Below are positions 1 to 7,493 of a stretch of DNA of 11,705 nt, piece after piece (the stretch's first letter is position 1; the number at the start of each line of letters is the position of its first letter). A program made the position numbers and the translations under genes. This DNA is from CAZVIK01 sp964627045 (GTDB lineage: Bacteria > Acidobacteriota > Terriglobia > Bryobacterales > Bryobacteraceae), in contig CAZVIK010000124.1 of assembly GCA_964627045.1 (NCBI GenBank), positions 1 through 11,705 of the forward strand, given 5' to 3'. The notes under the pieces are model-generated. The model was not told the DNA's origin. It did no database searches and saw only the letters and a program-made list of their open reading frames with translations.

Positions 1-1028
1 CCCGTTGCGATCCGGATGGCGATCTCCCGCCGCCGGGCGGCCCCACGCGCAATCAGCATGTCGGCCACGTTGCTGCACGCCATCAGTAACACCAGTCCGA
101 TCAGCACCAGCGGCAGGCCCAGAGTCTGGGGCATGTCCTCCTCGCGGATCGGATACACCCGCCCGCCGGGTATGAGCGATACACGGCGTTCTTTCCTGTC
201 GCGGTTGGGATCGTTGTGCACCACCTCCAGCCTTCTCACAGCCTGCTCCAACGCGGCCTCCGCCTGCACGCGGGAGACGCCCGGCTTGAGCCTTCCGATC
301 AGGTCGAACTCCGGCGTACGGCGCGTTCGCATTCCCGCGAGTTCCGGAGCTACGGCGGGGGGCGCGGTGGTCGGGATCCAGAGGTCCGCCGCCGACAGCA
401 TCGGTGCCGTCCCTAGGAACCCCTCTGGCGCAACGCCGATCACCGTCACCGGCTGTCCGTTCACCCGCAGCGGCCGGCCGATCACCCCGGTGTCCGCGCC
501 GAAGCGCGTCCTCCAAAGCCGGTGACTGAGGATCGCCGACTGCCCTGCCCCCTCCCGCCCTTCTTCCGCGCCAAACATCCGGCCGGCGGCTGCACGCACC
601 CCCAACGCCGCAAAGTAGTTCGGCGTCGTGATCTGGCCCCAGATCCGCTCGGCGCGTCCTTCGGTGGCGGTCAGCACGAACGGCACCGGCGCCTTGTAGC
701 CGGCAAGCGACGCAAACAGGCCGTCCGGCTTGTTCAACTCCTCCCAGTTGCCGTAAGGCGCCAGGGCGTGGAAGCGAACCAGGCTCGACGGCTCGCGCAC
801 CGCCGGCAATTCGCGGAACACCAGCGATTGCATGATGCCGTAGATCGCCGTGGTGACACCGATCCCCACACCGAGGCACAGCACCGCCGCCGCCACCAGC
901 CCGGGCGAGCGCACCAAAAGCCGCGCGGCGAACCGCACGTCCTGCAAAAGGGTCTCGAAGGCGTAGCGCAACCCGCCGCGCCCTACGCTGGCAAACTCCT
1001 CTTGGTTCACACCGAATCCCGTGTCCAT
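1..1028 (-). CDS. ADOP-type (MacB/FtsX-like) ABC transporter permease, C-terminus off window
   Basis: About 342 residues are visible; the gene continues past the left edge. Translation shows a short cytoplasmic N-terminus, then the typical LLQDVRFAARLLVRSPGL entry, a first membrane helix at about residues 43-66 (AAVLCLGVGIGVTTAIYGIM), a MacB-type periplasmic core at about 70-290 (LFASLAGY, TPNYFAALGV, VNGQPVTVIGVAPEGF), and a second helix followed by ACSNVADMLIARGAARRRE, the start of the FtsX-like membrane unit. This order matches the acidobacterial duplicated orphan permease family (TIGR03434-like). These are normally about 800 residues with two such units and often lack an adjacent ATPase. 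The substrate is unknown; MacB relatives act mechanically on efflux or envelope processes. The start chosen is the ATG at 1028, with no strong Shine-Dalgarno sequence. The frame stays open upstream, so the true start could be slightly different. It is transcribed divergently from rhaA. Confidence 0.88.
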   Translation of the reverse strand, partial: MDTGFGVNQEEFASVGRGGLRYAFETLLQDVRFAARLLVRSPGLVAAAVLCLGVGIGVTTAIYGIMQSLVFRELPAVREPSSLVRFHALAPYGNWEELNKPDGLFASLAGYKAPVPFVLTATEGRAERIWGQITTPNYFAALGVRAAAGRMFGAEEGREGAGQSAILSHRLWRTRFGADTGVIGRPLRVNGQPVTVIGVAPEGFLGTAPMLSAADLWIPTTAPPAVAPELAGMRTRRTPEFDLIGRLKPGVSRVQAEAALEQAVRRLEVVHNDPNRDRKERRVSLIPGGRVYPIREEDMPQTLGLPLVLIGLVLLMACSNVADMLIARGAARRREIAIRIAT

Positions 1029-1342
1029 CGCACCCGCCGCCACCAGTCTACCTCGCGGCGCGTGGAGCCGCGCGCCGTCCCAAACGGGAGGATCTCGACG
1101 CCGTAATCCGGCCGCAAGCGCGGACTACCCTGCCCGAACCGGCGGGCTGGCCGGCTTGGCGCAGCCACTTCAGCAGCGTCGGCCCGTAACAGGCCGAATC
1201 GCCCCGAAAGCGGCTTTCGTCAACCGTCTCCGGCAAGGCGGCGACCGCCAGTTTCAGCCGCGCCCCGCCGATACGAATTCCGCGTGTACCCGGGCCTGCT
1301 CAACCGCCCCCAATCCTGCTACGATCACCCAAGGAACGAACC
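1029..1342. other. Divergent intergenic spacer between permease and rhaA
   Basis: This 314-bp stretch separates the two divergent genes and must hold both promoters, but neither is clear. A weak -10-like TACGAT lies at 1320-1325 on the + strand, without a convincing -35. On the - strand two overlapping stretches have coding-like GC-rich third positions but sit in different frames. One, roughly 1048-1285, contains RLKLAVAALPETVDESRF; the other, roughly 1007-1190, contains DYGVEILPFGTARG and stops at 1007-1009 inside the permease start. Neither has a ribosome binding site or a family I recognise. They may be chance reading frames in GC-rich DNA or the remains of a decayed gene. Confidence 0.4.
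1331..1335 (+). promoter_or_regulatory. Ribosome binding site of rhaA
   Basis: AAGGA lies 7 bases before the ATG at 1343. It supports that start, which also aligns with the start of the E. coli RhaA family. Confidence 0.6.
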
Positions 1343-2605
1343 ATGCCGGCAAACAGCATCGAACAAGCCTACGCGATCGCGAAAGGAAAGTACGCCGCTC
1401 TGGGAGTAGATGCGGACGCGGCCGTCGAAAAGCTTCTGGCCATCCCGGTTTCCCTGCACTGCTGGCAGGGCGACGATGTGGGCGGGTTTGAGGCATCCGG
1501 CGAAGAGTTGAGCGGCGGCATCGCCGTCACTGGGAATTATCCCGGCAAGGCGCGCACGCCGGCGGAATTGCGCGCGGACGTGGAGAAGGTGTTGTCGCTG
1601 GTTCCCGGCAAACACCGGTTGAACCTGCATGCGTGTTACGCCGAGACGGGCGGCAAGAAGGTGGACCGCAATGAAATGCAGCCGGCGCACTTCCAGGGCT
1701 GGATCGACTGGGCAAAGTCGCGCGGGCTAGGCTTGGACTTCAACCCCACCTACTTCTCGCATCCAAAGGCGGCCGACGGGTTCACTCTGGCGCACCCGGA
1801 CGCGGGCCTACGGCAGTTTTGGATCGAGCACGGCATCGCCTGCCGGAAGATCGGCGAGGCGATGGGCAAGGCGCTCGGCACCGCCTGCGTCACCAACGTC
1901 TGGATTCCGGACGGAATGAAGGACATTCCCGTGGACCGCAAGGGGCCGCGCGCGCGGCTGACCGCCGCGCTGGACGCGGTTTTCGCCGAGAGCATCGATC
2001 CGCGCTTCAACCTGGATGCAGTGGAGTGCAAGCTGTTCGGGATCGGGTCGGAAAGCTACGTGGTGGGTTCGCACGAATTCTATATGGGGTACGCGGTAAG
2101 CCGGCAGAAGCTGCTCACCCTCGATGCCGGGCATTTCCATCCGACCGAAGTCATCAGCGACAAGATTTCGTCCGTCCTGGCCTGGGTGCCGGGAATGCTG
2201 CTGCACGTGAGCCGCGGGGTGCGCTGGGACAGCGATCACGTCGTGATCCTTAACGAGGAGTTGCAGGCCATCGCCCAAGAACTGGTGCGCGGCGGGTTCC
2301 TGGACCGGGTGCACATCGGACTGGATTTCTTCGACGCGTCGATCAACCGCATTGCCGCCTGGACCATCGGCACGCGTTCGATGAAGAAGGCGCTGCTGAT
2401 GGCGCTGCTGGAACCGATCGCGACGTTGCGCAAGGCCGAGGCCGAGGGCGACTTCACGTCGCGGCTGGCGTGGCTGGAAGAGCTCAAAAGCCTGCCGTGG
2501 GCCGCCGTGTGGGATTATGCGTGCGTGATGGCGGGCGTACCGGCGGGCGAAGCGTGGCTGGCGGAAGTGAAACGGTACGAACGAGACGTGCTGTCCAAGA
2601 GGTAG
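1343..2605 (+). CDS. rhaA: L-rhamnose isomerase
   Basis: The 420-residue product matches the RhaA family over its full length (the E. coli enzyme is 419 residues). It converts L-rhamnose to L-rhamnulose in the cytoplasm, the first step of phosphorylative rhamnose breakdown. Recognisable conserved blocks are PVSLHCWQGDDV near residue 35, TGNYPGKARTPAELRAD near 63, NVWIPDGMKDIPVDR near 185, ESKLFGIG-like VECKLFGIGSESY near 227, LDAGHFHPTEVISDKIS at 260-276 and RWDSDHVVILN at 294-304. The metal ligands expected from the E. coli enzyme (His262, Asp294, Asp296) correspond to His264, Asp296 and Asp298, so it should be active. The C-terminal half retains HIGLDFFDASINRIAAW. No kinase (RhaB), aldolase (RhaD), mutarotase or rhamnose regulator is visible nearby, so the remaining steps must be encoded elsewhere or use other enzymes. 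It is convergent with the lipoprotein gene downstream. Confidence 0.97.
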   Translation: MPANSIEQAYAIAKGKYAALGVDADAAVEKLLAIPVSLHCWQGDDVGGFEASGEELSGGIAVTGNYPGKARTPAELRADVEKVLSLVPGKHRLNLHACYAETGGKKVDRNEMQPAHFQGWIDWAKSRGLGLDFNPTYFSHPKAADGFTLAHPDAGLRQFWIEHGIACRKIGEAMGKALGTACVTNVWIPDGMKDIPVDRKGPRARLTAALDAVFAESIDPRFNLDAVECKLFGIGSESYVVGSHEFYMGYAVSRQKLLTLDAGHFHPTEVISDKISSVLAWVPGMLLHVSRGVRWDSDHVVILNEELQAIAQELVRGGFLDRVHIGLDFFDASINRIAAWTIGTRSMKKALLMALLEPIATLRKAEAEGDFTSRLAWLEELKSLPWAAVWDYACVMAGVPAGEAWLAEVKRYERDVLSKR

Positions 2606-2635
2606 GGGACCGCGGAGCGGAGCCGCGCGTTCCCC
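2605..2635. terminator. GC-rich hairpin between convergent genes
   Basis: An imperfect inverted repeat begins on the last base of the rhaA stop codon: GGGGA at 2605-2609 pairs with TCCCC at 2631-2635, and CGCG at 2611-2614 pairs with CGCG at 2626-2629. It ends 5 bases before the stop codon of the opposing gene. There is no T-tract on either side, so it would be a weak or factor-assisted terminator. Its position between two convergent genes suggests it could serve both. Confidence 0.45.
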
Positions 2636-2640
2636 GCACC

Positions 2641-3399
2641 TTACTTCGCCAGCGCCTTCATGCGCTCGGTGGCTTTGTCGATGGCGTCCGGACCGGCATC
2701 GATGGCGACGCGCAGCACTGCCTTTTCCTGCGCGACCTGCACGCCGTCGTACAGCCGCAGGAGTTCCGGCGCGTCGCGGGGGGTGCTCAGGCGGGCGATG
2801 CCGAGGATACCCTTCAGGGCGTCGTGGATGCGACGTGCGTCGGGCTCGGTCTGGTAGGTAGCGTTGACGCGCAGTTTGAGGTCATAGCGCAGGTCGGCGG
2901 CCAGGGTCCAACTCTGGAGCGACTTCATCATCACGGCGAGGTTCGCCAGATTACCCTGTTGCGGCAGCGCATCCAGACTGGGGAGCGCCGTGCCCAGCCC
3001 CGCGCCGAAAACCTGGTGTTCCGGCGTGATGGTCTTCAGGAGAACGGCAAGGGCTGGAGGGACGCCCGCACCAACGCGCGGCACGGTCTTATTGCCCTCG
3101 CGGTCGTACTGCGCGAGGCCGGAGGGGCTCTTGGTGAACACCCAGGCATCTTTGCCGTCGGTGACAGCCAATGCTTCGGTAACGTCGTCAGTGACCCGGA
3201 GCGATTCGGCGAACCGCCCGGCGACGTACTCCTTATAAAGCGCGGTCTGGCGAAGCGCACCGGCCTTAACGTCGAGCACGGCGACGGTGCCCGCGGGGAC
3301 GAGCCTCGCCAGAGCCGGATCGACCTGCGCGGTTTTGGGGCCGCAACTGATGGCGGCGATCACGCAAAGGCAAAGAAGGAGACGCGGGAGATGGGTCAC
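2641..3399 (-). CDS. Predicted lipoprotein of unknown function
   Basis: With the GTG start at 3399 the product is 252 residues. It begins with a lipoprotein signal (THLPRLLLCLCVIAAISC) whose lipobox A-I-S-C puts the lipidated cysteine at residue 19. I prefer this start over the longer open frame reaching 3495, because the longer N-terminus is arginine/glycine-rich and would bury the signal. No strong Shine-Dalgarno sequence is seen before either. The mature part opens with LARLVPAGTVAVLDVKAGAL, then TDGKDAWVFTK, and ends in an alpha/beta region with DGVQVAQEKAVLRVAIDAG. That opening resembles acidobacterial envelope proteins that begin 'the protein X cannot exceed threshold' style, but I do not recognise a named family and assign no function. 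Lipidation implies anchoring in the periplasm or outer membrane. It lies 204 bp downstream of the propeller gene on the same strand and could be cotranscribed with it. Confidence 0.75.
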   Translation of the reverse strand: MTHLPRLLLCLCVIAAISCGPKTAQVDPALARLVPAGTVAVLDVKAGALRQTALYKEYVAGRFAESLRVTDDVTEALAVTDGKDAWVFTKSPSGLAQYDREGNKTVPRVGAGVPPALAVLLKTITPEHQVFGAGLGTALPSLDALPQQGNLANLAVMMKSLQSWTLAADLRYDLKLRVNATYQTEPDARRIHDALKGILGIARLSTPRDAPELLRLYDGVQVAQEKAVLRVAIDAGPDAIDKATERMKALAK

Positions 3400-3603
3400 A
3401 ACGGGAATCTTAGCGTGAGTGGCGTGGCCCGTGCAGGCCCCGCCGGATTCGAATGCGCGGCTTCCTGACCCGCGTGGAGTTCTTGCCGCGGACATATGCG
3501 GGATGGTGGGCCGGGGGGCGGGACCTCGCCGCCGGCGCTCTCCCCGGCACGCACTTCTGCGCCTGCACAGCCGAACCCGGCCGCCTTCCGCCCTACGCGC
3601 GGC

Positions 3604-6600
3604 CTACCGAATCGCGATCGTCAGGTTGCTGGTCAACGCCCCGCCGAGCCATGCCTGCGCTTCCACGCCGTTGATCGAGAGCCTCAGCGGCACGTTTGCG
3701 CCCACCGGCGCGTTTGCCGGGATCTTGACGGTGACTTGCAGCAGTCCCGCCAGGCCCGGCGTCAGCCCCGCATACGCCACTTCCGCTGGACTGCCGTTGA
3801 TCCACACCTGCGGATTGGCCGCCCAGCTCAGCGGCGACCCGCTCGCCGGCGCACCCGTCACCGCCGCCGGACTCACCACGCCCGGCCCCGTGGCCCAGAT
3901 GTTGGCGTATGCGTCGCGCTCGATGCCGTTCGCCGCCGTGATCAGCGCACCCGTAGCGTTGTCCGTAATGATCGCCCGGTCGTTGTGCACGAACACGCCG
4001 GGATGCGCCGCCAACACGGGAACACGGAACGCCACCCCCGATTTGCCGTTGTAGGCGACCACCACATTCACCGATCCCTTGCCCGCCACTTCATAAGGAA
4101 CCTGCACGTTGACCTGGCCCGCTGAAACGTAAAACAGCGGTGCGGCTTGCCCGTCGAACGCGACCGTCGTCCCGCCGAGTAAAGTGGGCAACTTGCCGGT
4201 CGATGGCTCCCAACCGGCATTGGAAACGCCCGGCGCGGGACCGAGATCCGCCCCGTAGACGGCCACGATCTCCCCGGGTGAGACACCAGCGCCACCGTAA
4301 CTCGCCGCGCTCACGATCGCCGTAACCGACGGCACCGGCGCCGCCTCACCGGACCCGATCTTCGCTACAAATGCGTCGTAGCCTCCGCCGTTGTAAGTCA
4401 GATCCGGGCCGGTCTTTGGCGCGAGTGTCGCTTCTGACGAGGCAGCGTAGCCGGTCACGTACACGTTGCCTGCGCCGTCAAGGGCGATTCCCCACGTGGC
4501 ATCTTCCTTGGAGCCTCCCAGGTACGTGGAGTAGACCAGGGCGGTGCCCGCCGCGTTCACCTTCGTGACAAAAGCGTCTCCTTCTCCGCCGTACGTCGTA
4601 TCAATGCCGTCGGTAGTTGGGAAAGTCGCTTCCGAGGAGTAGGTCTCGCCCGCCACGTAGGCATTGCCGGCGGCGTCCACGGCGATGCCGCCGGGGTATT
4701 CCTTGTCGGCGCCGCCGATGAAGCCGCAGTAGATCAGGGCCGTGCCCGCCGTGTTCACCTTGGCCACAAACCCATCGAATATCCCGCCATTGAAGGTCAG
4801 GTCCGGCCCCACCGCGACAGGGAACGTGCCGTTCGCCGTGGCGGTGTAACCCAACACGTACGCATTCCCCGAGCCGTCCACGGCAATGGCATTTCCGTAG
4901 TCGGACCCGGCACCACCGATGTAGCCGGCGTAGTCCAGCGCGGTACCTGCCGAGTTAACTTTCGCCACAAAGACATCGTGGCTCCCACCGTTGAAGGTCA
5001 CATCCGGCCCGCCCTTCACCGGAAAGGTCGCCTCCGAGGAANNNNNNNNNNCCCCCCCCCCCCCAACCCCCCCCGCCCGCCCCCCCCCCCCCCCCCCCCC
5101 CAACATTCCCCACCACCCCCACGGTGCTACCCACCATGAACGGCCCATCCCGCCCCCCCATCACCGGAAAGGTCGCCTCCGAGGAATAGGTCAAGCCTGT
5201 GATGTAGGCGTTTCCTGCAGAATCCACCGCGACGGCAGCGGCGTACTCGGTACCGGAGCCACCAACGTAGCCGGCATACTCGAATCCGGTTCCCGCAGCG
5301 TTCACCTTCGCCACGAACGCATCCCGCCCGCCGCCGTTGAAGGTCAGATCCGGCCCGATCTTCACTGGGAAGGATGCTTCGGTCGACTCCGCATAACCCG
5401 CGATATAGGCGTTGCCCGCAGTGTCAACCGCAATGCCGTTGGATGAGTCGTTACCGGCGCCGCCAATGTAGCCGCAATACACCAGCGCCGTTCCTGCCGC
5501 ATTCACCTTCGCCACAAAGGCGTCCCGGGCTCCGCCGTTATAGGTGAGGTCCGGACCTACCGTGACCGGGAACGTCGCCTGATCCGAAGCCGCAAAACCC
5601 GAGACATAGGCGTTGCCGGCCGCGTCGACCGCGATGCCACCTGCATCATCTTCACCGGCGCCGCCGATGTAGCCGGCGTAGATCAGCGCCGTGCCCGCCG
5701 CGTTCACCTTCGCAACGAACACATCCCGCTCCCCGCCATTGAATGTCAGGTCCGGCCCCACGGCCGCTGGAAACGTCGCCTCAGCGGAGTAAGTTAAGCC
5801 CACGACGTATGCGTTGCCGGCGGTGTCCGCCGCAATGGCTAGTCCGTACTCGGAAACTGCTCCCCCGATGTACCCCGCGTACACCAGCACTGCCGGGTCC
5901 AGCACCAGCGGCAGGCTTCGGTCATACGTCCCGAGCCGAAACGTAACCGCGTGGCCGTCCAGCTCATACGCCGCGTCCACCGCCACCTGCCGCCCCTTCA
6001 CCTGCTGATACACGTACGGAACGTCCTCGGCGAACCCCCCGGCCGGAGTCTGTACCTCGACGCGCCCGTCGGGAGTGAGTTTGACATCCTCGGCGCCATG
6101 GTAGGCCAGCCGTATGCGCTCCGCATCCGCGCCTGGCGCCACAGTGAAGGTGTACTTCAACCGCCCCTGTGTTCCCGTGTACTCCAGGTCGATCCCCGGC
6201 CACAGGTCCTTGTACCGGATGCCTGCGTAAGTCGCCAGGCCCGCCGCCCACTCGTCCTTCGGCCCCTTGAAGTAACTGACCACCGCCCCGGTCCGGCTCA
6301 CGCCTTCCGGCCGCGCCTCCGGGTTCGCGCCCACGAACTCCAACTTCACCGCCCAGCGCTCGCGCGGCTCCGGTCGAGTGAAGGCCACACGCTCGATCCG
6401 CGCCCCGGACCCCACGTCCACCGACTCCGGCTCGCTCAACGCGAACACCACTCCATCGGGAACGAAGTACACGCTCGTGTCCCGCCCCTGCACGTAGTAG
6501 CCAACCTGCCCGTCGGTCTGCCCCCGATTCTCAATGAAGTAGAGCGGAAGCTGGCTCAGTTGGCTCATGGCCGGGCTGCCGCTCCGGTGCGCGCCTATAT

Positions 6601-6682
6601 GTTGGCCTCCGTCGCGGAGCAGAATCCACGATCCTGACAACAGAAGCGCCACTACAAGCAGAACTGGAACGACTTGCCGCAT
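3604..6682 (-). CDS. Exported seven-bladed propeller (SBBP) protein with Solibacter C-terminal domain; frame broken by assembly artefact
   Basis: The gene starts at ATG 6682, behind an excellent Shine-Dalgarno sequence, and stops at 3604-3606. As recorded, the first half (from 6682) and second half (to 3604) lie in different frames either side of the N-gap. Deleting 145 bp of duplicated sequence restores one 977-residue protein. Its order is: N-terminal signal/anchor helix (VVPVLLVVALLLSGSWILL, residues 4-22); a DUF7948-type beta domain at about 45-263 beginning LPLYFIENRGQTDGQVGYY; seven repeats of about 66 residues at about 267-728; and a TIGR03437-like C-terminal domain of about 245 residues (VTAIVSAASYGGAGVSPGEI, IWATGPGVVSPAAV). 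SBBP repeats form surface or secreted propellers. The TIGR03437 domain occurs at the C-terminus of many Solibacter exported proteins and its role is not known. Adhesion, polysaccharide binding or a structural role are possibilities only; no catalytic motif is visible. Confidence 0.9.
4355..5884 (-). repeat. Seven tandem propeller-blade coding repeats
   Basis: Seven in-frame units of about 198-201 bp each encode a pattern like YAGYIGG-(D/E)-x-IAVDxAGNAYV-xG-ATFPV-GPDLTFNGG-DAFVAKVNAAGTAL. Units begin at VYAGYIGG, IYAGYIGG, VYCGYIGG, EYAGYVGG, DYAGYIGG, IYCGFIGG and VYSTYLGG. DNA similarity is high in places: close variants of TTGAAGGTCAGGTCCGGCCC recur near 4790, 4990, 5337 and 5737. The fourth unit carries the assembly artefact, and the span includes its 145 extra bases. 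The last unit is the most diverged. A count of seven equals one closed seven-bladed propeller. Confidence 0.9.
5016..5186. other. Assembly artefact: N-gap, poly-C tail and duplicated flank
   Basis: Ten Ns (5042-5051) are followed by long C runs (5052-5100) and a degraded stretch (5101-5160). The 26 bases at 5016-5041, just left of the Ns, recur exactly at 5161-5186. Placing 5101-5160 over 4956-5015 at the same 145-bp offset gives 38 identities in 60 positions without a gap, by hand count, and most mismatches read C. This is what a decayed read end looks like: poly-G on the sequenced strand, as two-colour chemistries produce. The two contigs therefore overlap rather than leave a gap. The glycine-rich peptide predicted across it is not real. 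Confidence 0.92.
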
Positions 6683-6687
6683 TTGTT

Positions 6688-6694
6688 CCTCCTT
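6688..6694 (-). promoter_or_regulatory. Ribosome binding site of the propeller gene
   Basis: On the - strand AAGGAGG precedes AACAA and the ATG at 6682, a near-perfect Shine-Dalgarno sequence at ideal spacing. It is the strongest in the window, fixes the start, and suggests efficient translation. Confidence 0.85.
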
Positions 6695-6733
6695 GAGCTT
6701 GCAAGGTCACTGAAGCACCCAGGTGCCCACGCA

Positions 6734-6739
6734 ATTATA
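6734..6739 (-). promoter_or_regulatory. Candidate -10 element for the propeller gene
   Basis: A perfect TATAAT on the - strand sits about 52 bases upstream of the propeller start codon, inside the 160-bp spacer behind the glycosylase gene. No good -35 hexamer is seen at 16-18 bases. If used, it would give an untranslated leader of roughly 45 nt. It implies the propeller gene has its own promoter rather than depending on read-through from the glycosylase gene. Confidence 0.45.
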
Positions 6740-6842
6740 CACATCGAGCCGTCTGCTTGCCCGCCGCCATCTGCATCTTCCACACAGTTTCGGCGACCTC
6801 AGTGGGCCGGCAGACGAATCGGGCGGAGCAGCGACGAAAGAG

Positions 6843-7448
6843 CTACAGATTCGCGTCGGGCTCCTGGCTGCGCCAGAGGTACCAACTGGCGACGGTGCGG
6901 TAGGGGCGCCATTTCTCGCCAATCTCCTCGACTTCGCGGGGCGTCGGCATCGCCTCCAGGCTGTAGGCCTTCTGGATGGCCGCGCGAATCCCCAGGTCGC
7001 CCACCGGCAATACGTCCTTGCGGCGCAGCGCGAAGATCAGGAACATGTGCGCGGTCCAGACGCCCACGCCCTTCAGGGCGGTGAGGACCTCGATCGCCTC
7101 TTCGTCGCTCATCGAAGGGAGCTTCGAGAAGTCCGCCGCGCCCGAGAGCGTGTGCTGCGCGATGTCGCGGATGTAGCCGATCTTCTGGCGGCTCAGCCCA
7201 AGGGCGCGCATCTTGACGGGCGTCAGCCTCAGCGTGGCCGAGGCCATCAGCCTCCCGTCACCGGTCGCCGCCTGCAGGCGCGCGAAGATGGTGGCGGCCG
7301 CCTTTCCACTCAACTGCTGGTAGACGATGGACTTGACGAGCGTTTCGAAATCCGGCTCCAGGTAACGGATTCGGTAGGTTCCCACGCGGGCGATGATGCC
7401 GGCCATGACGGGGTCGGCGGTCTTCAGGGCTTCGATGGCTTTACGCAT
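6843..7448 (-). CDS. DNA-3-methyladenine glycosylase, short AlkA type
   Basis: The 201-residue product is a HhH-GPD base-excision glycosylase that removes alkylated purines such as 3-methyladenine from DNA. The family signature is clear: FETLVKSIVYQQLSGKAAAT at 34-53 (the IVYQQLS block of AlkA relatives), the helix-hairpin-helix LKGVGVWTA at 125-133, and the catalytic aspartate in LPVGDLGIR, Asp151 (equivalent to Asp238 of E. coli AlkA). There are no cysteines, so it lacks the iron-sulfur cluster of Nth/MutY relatives. At 201 residues it is shorter than E. coli AlkA (282) because the N-terminal beta domain is missing, as in many single-domain homologues. No Ada-type regulator or methyltransferase is next to it. 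It is divergent from the VWA gene, with 45 bp between the starts. The start at ATG 7448 has no clear ribosome binding site. Confidence 0.93.
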   Translation of the reverse strand: MRKAIEALKTADPVMAGIIARVGTYRIRYLEPDFETLVKSIVYQQLSGKAAATIFARLQAATGDGRLMASATLRLTPVKMRALGLSRQKIGYIRDIAQHTLSGAADFSKLPSMSDEEAIEVLTALKGVGVWTAHMFLIFALRRKDVLPVGDLGIRAAIQKAYSLEAMPTPREVEEIGEKWRPYRTVASWYLWRSQEPDANL

Positions 7449-7493
7449 ACGAAACGGGAGCCCCGGCGGGGGCGTCCAATCTTATGCCATTTT
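7449..7493. promoter_or_regulatory. Short divergent promoter region, glycosylase / VWA genes
   Basis: These 45 bp separate two divergent start codons. The right part is unusually AT-rich for this window (CTTATGCCATTTTATGCATA, 7481-7500). A TAAAAT on the - strand at 7489-7494 is a possible -10 for the glycosylase. There is no clear -35 on either strand and no recognisable operator. Regulatory elements must overlap the coding starts. Confidence 0.3.

Noticed and set aside
16..1106. Long open frames on the + strand across the left end
   Set aside because: They are antisense to the permease, whose - strand translation shows clear family motifs. The + strand peptides are arginine/proline-rich and unlike any family, as expected of shadow frames in GC-rich DNA.
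3430..3470. TTCGAAT near 3450 as the T-loop of a tRNA
   Set aside because: The flanking bases do not form a T-stem on either strand, and no acceptor, D or anticodon arm can be drawn around it. The match is just a short palindrome.
3400..3495. N-terminal extension of the lipoprotein gene to the ATG at 3495
   Set aside because: The extra 32 residues are low in hydrophobics and rich in Arg and Gly, and they would place a lipoprotein signal internally. The GTG at 3399 gives a proper signal at the N-terminus.
5052..5148. Poly-C/poly-G tract as a real low-complexity or glycine-rich coding segment, or a G-quadruplex element
   Set aside because: It adjoins the Ns, and the bases right of it are an error-rich copy of sequence 145 bp to the left. 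A sequencing or assembly artefact explains it fully.
4355..5884. Tandem repeats as a CRISPR array or mobile repeat
   Set aside because: The period of about 200 bp, the unbroken reading frame and the propeller-type peptide pattern show they are protein-coding blades; there are no short direct repeats with unique spacers.
6723..7493. Upstream in-frame extension of the VWA gene
   Set aside because: The stretch is antisense to the glycosylase gene, whose catalytic motifs are clear, and it would hide the VWA protein's signal peptide.
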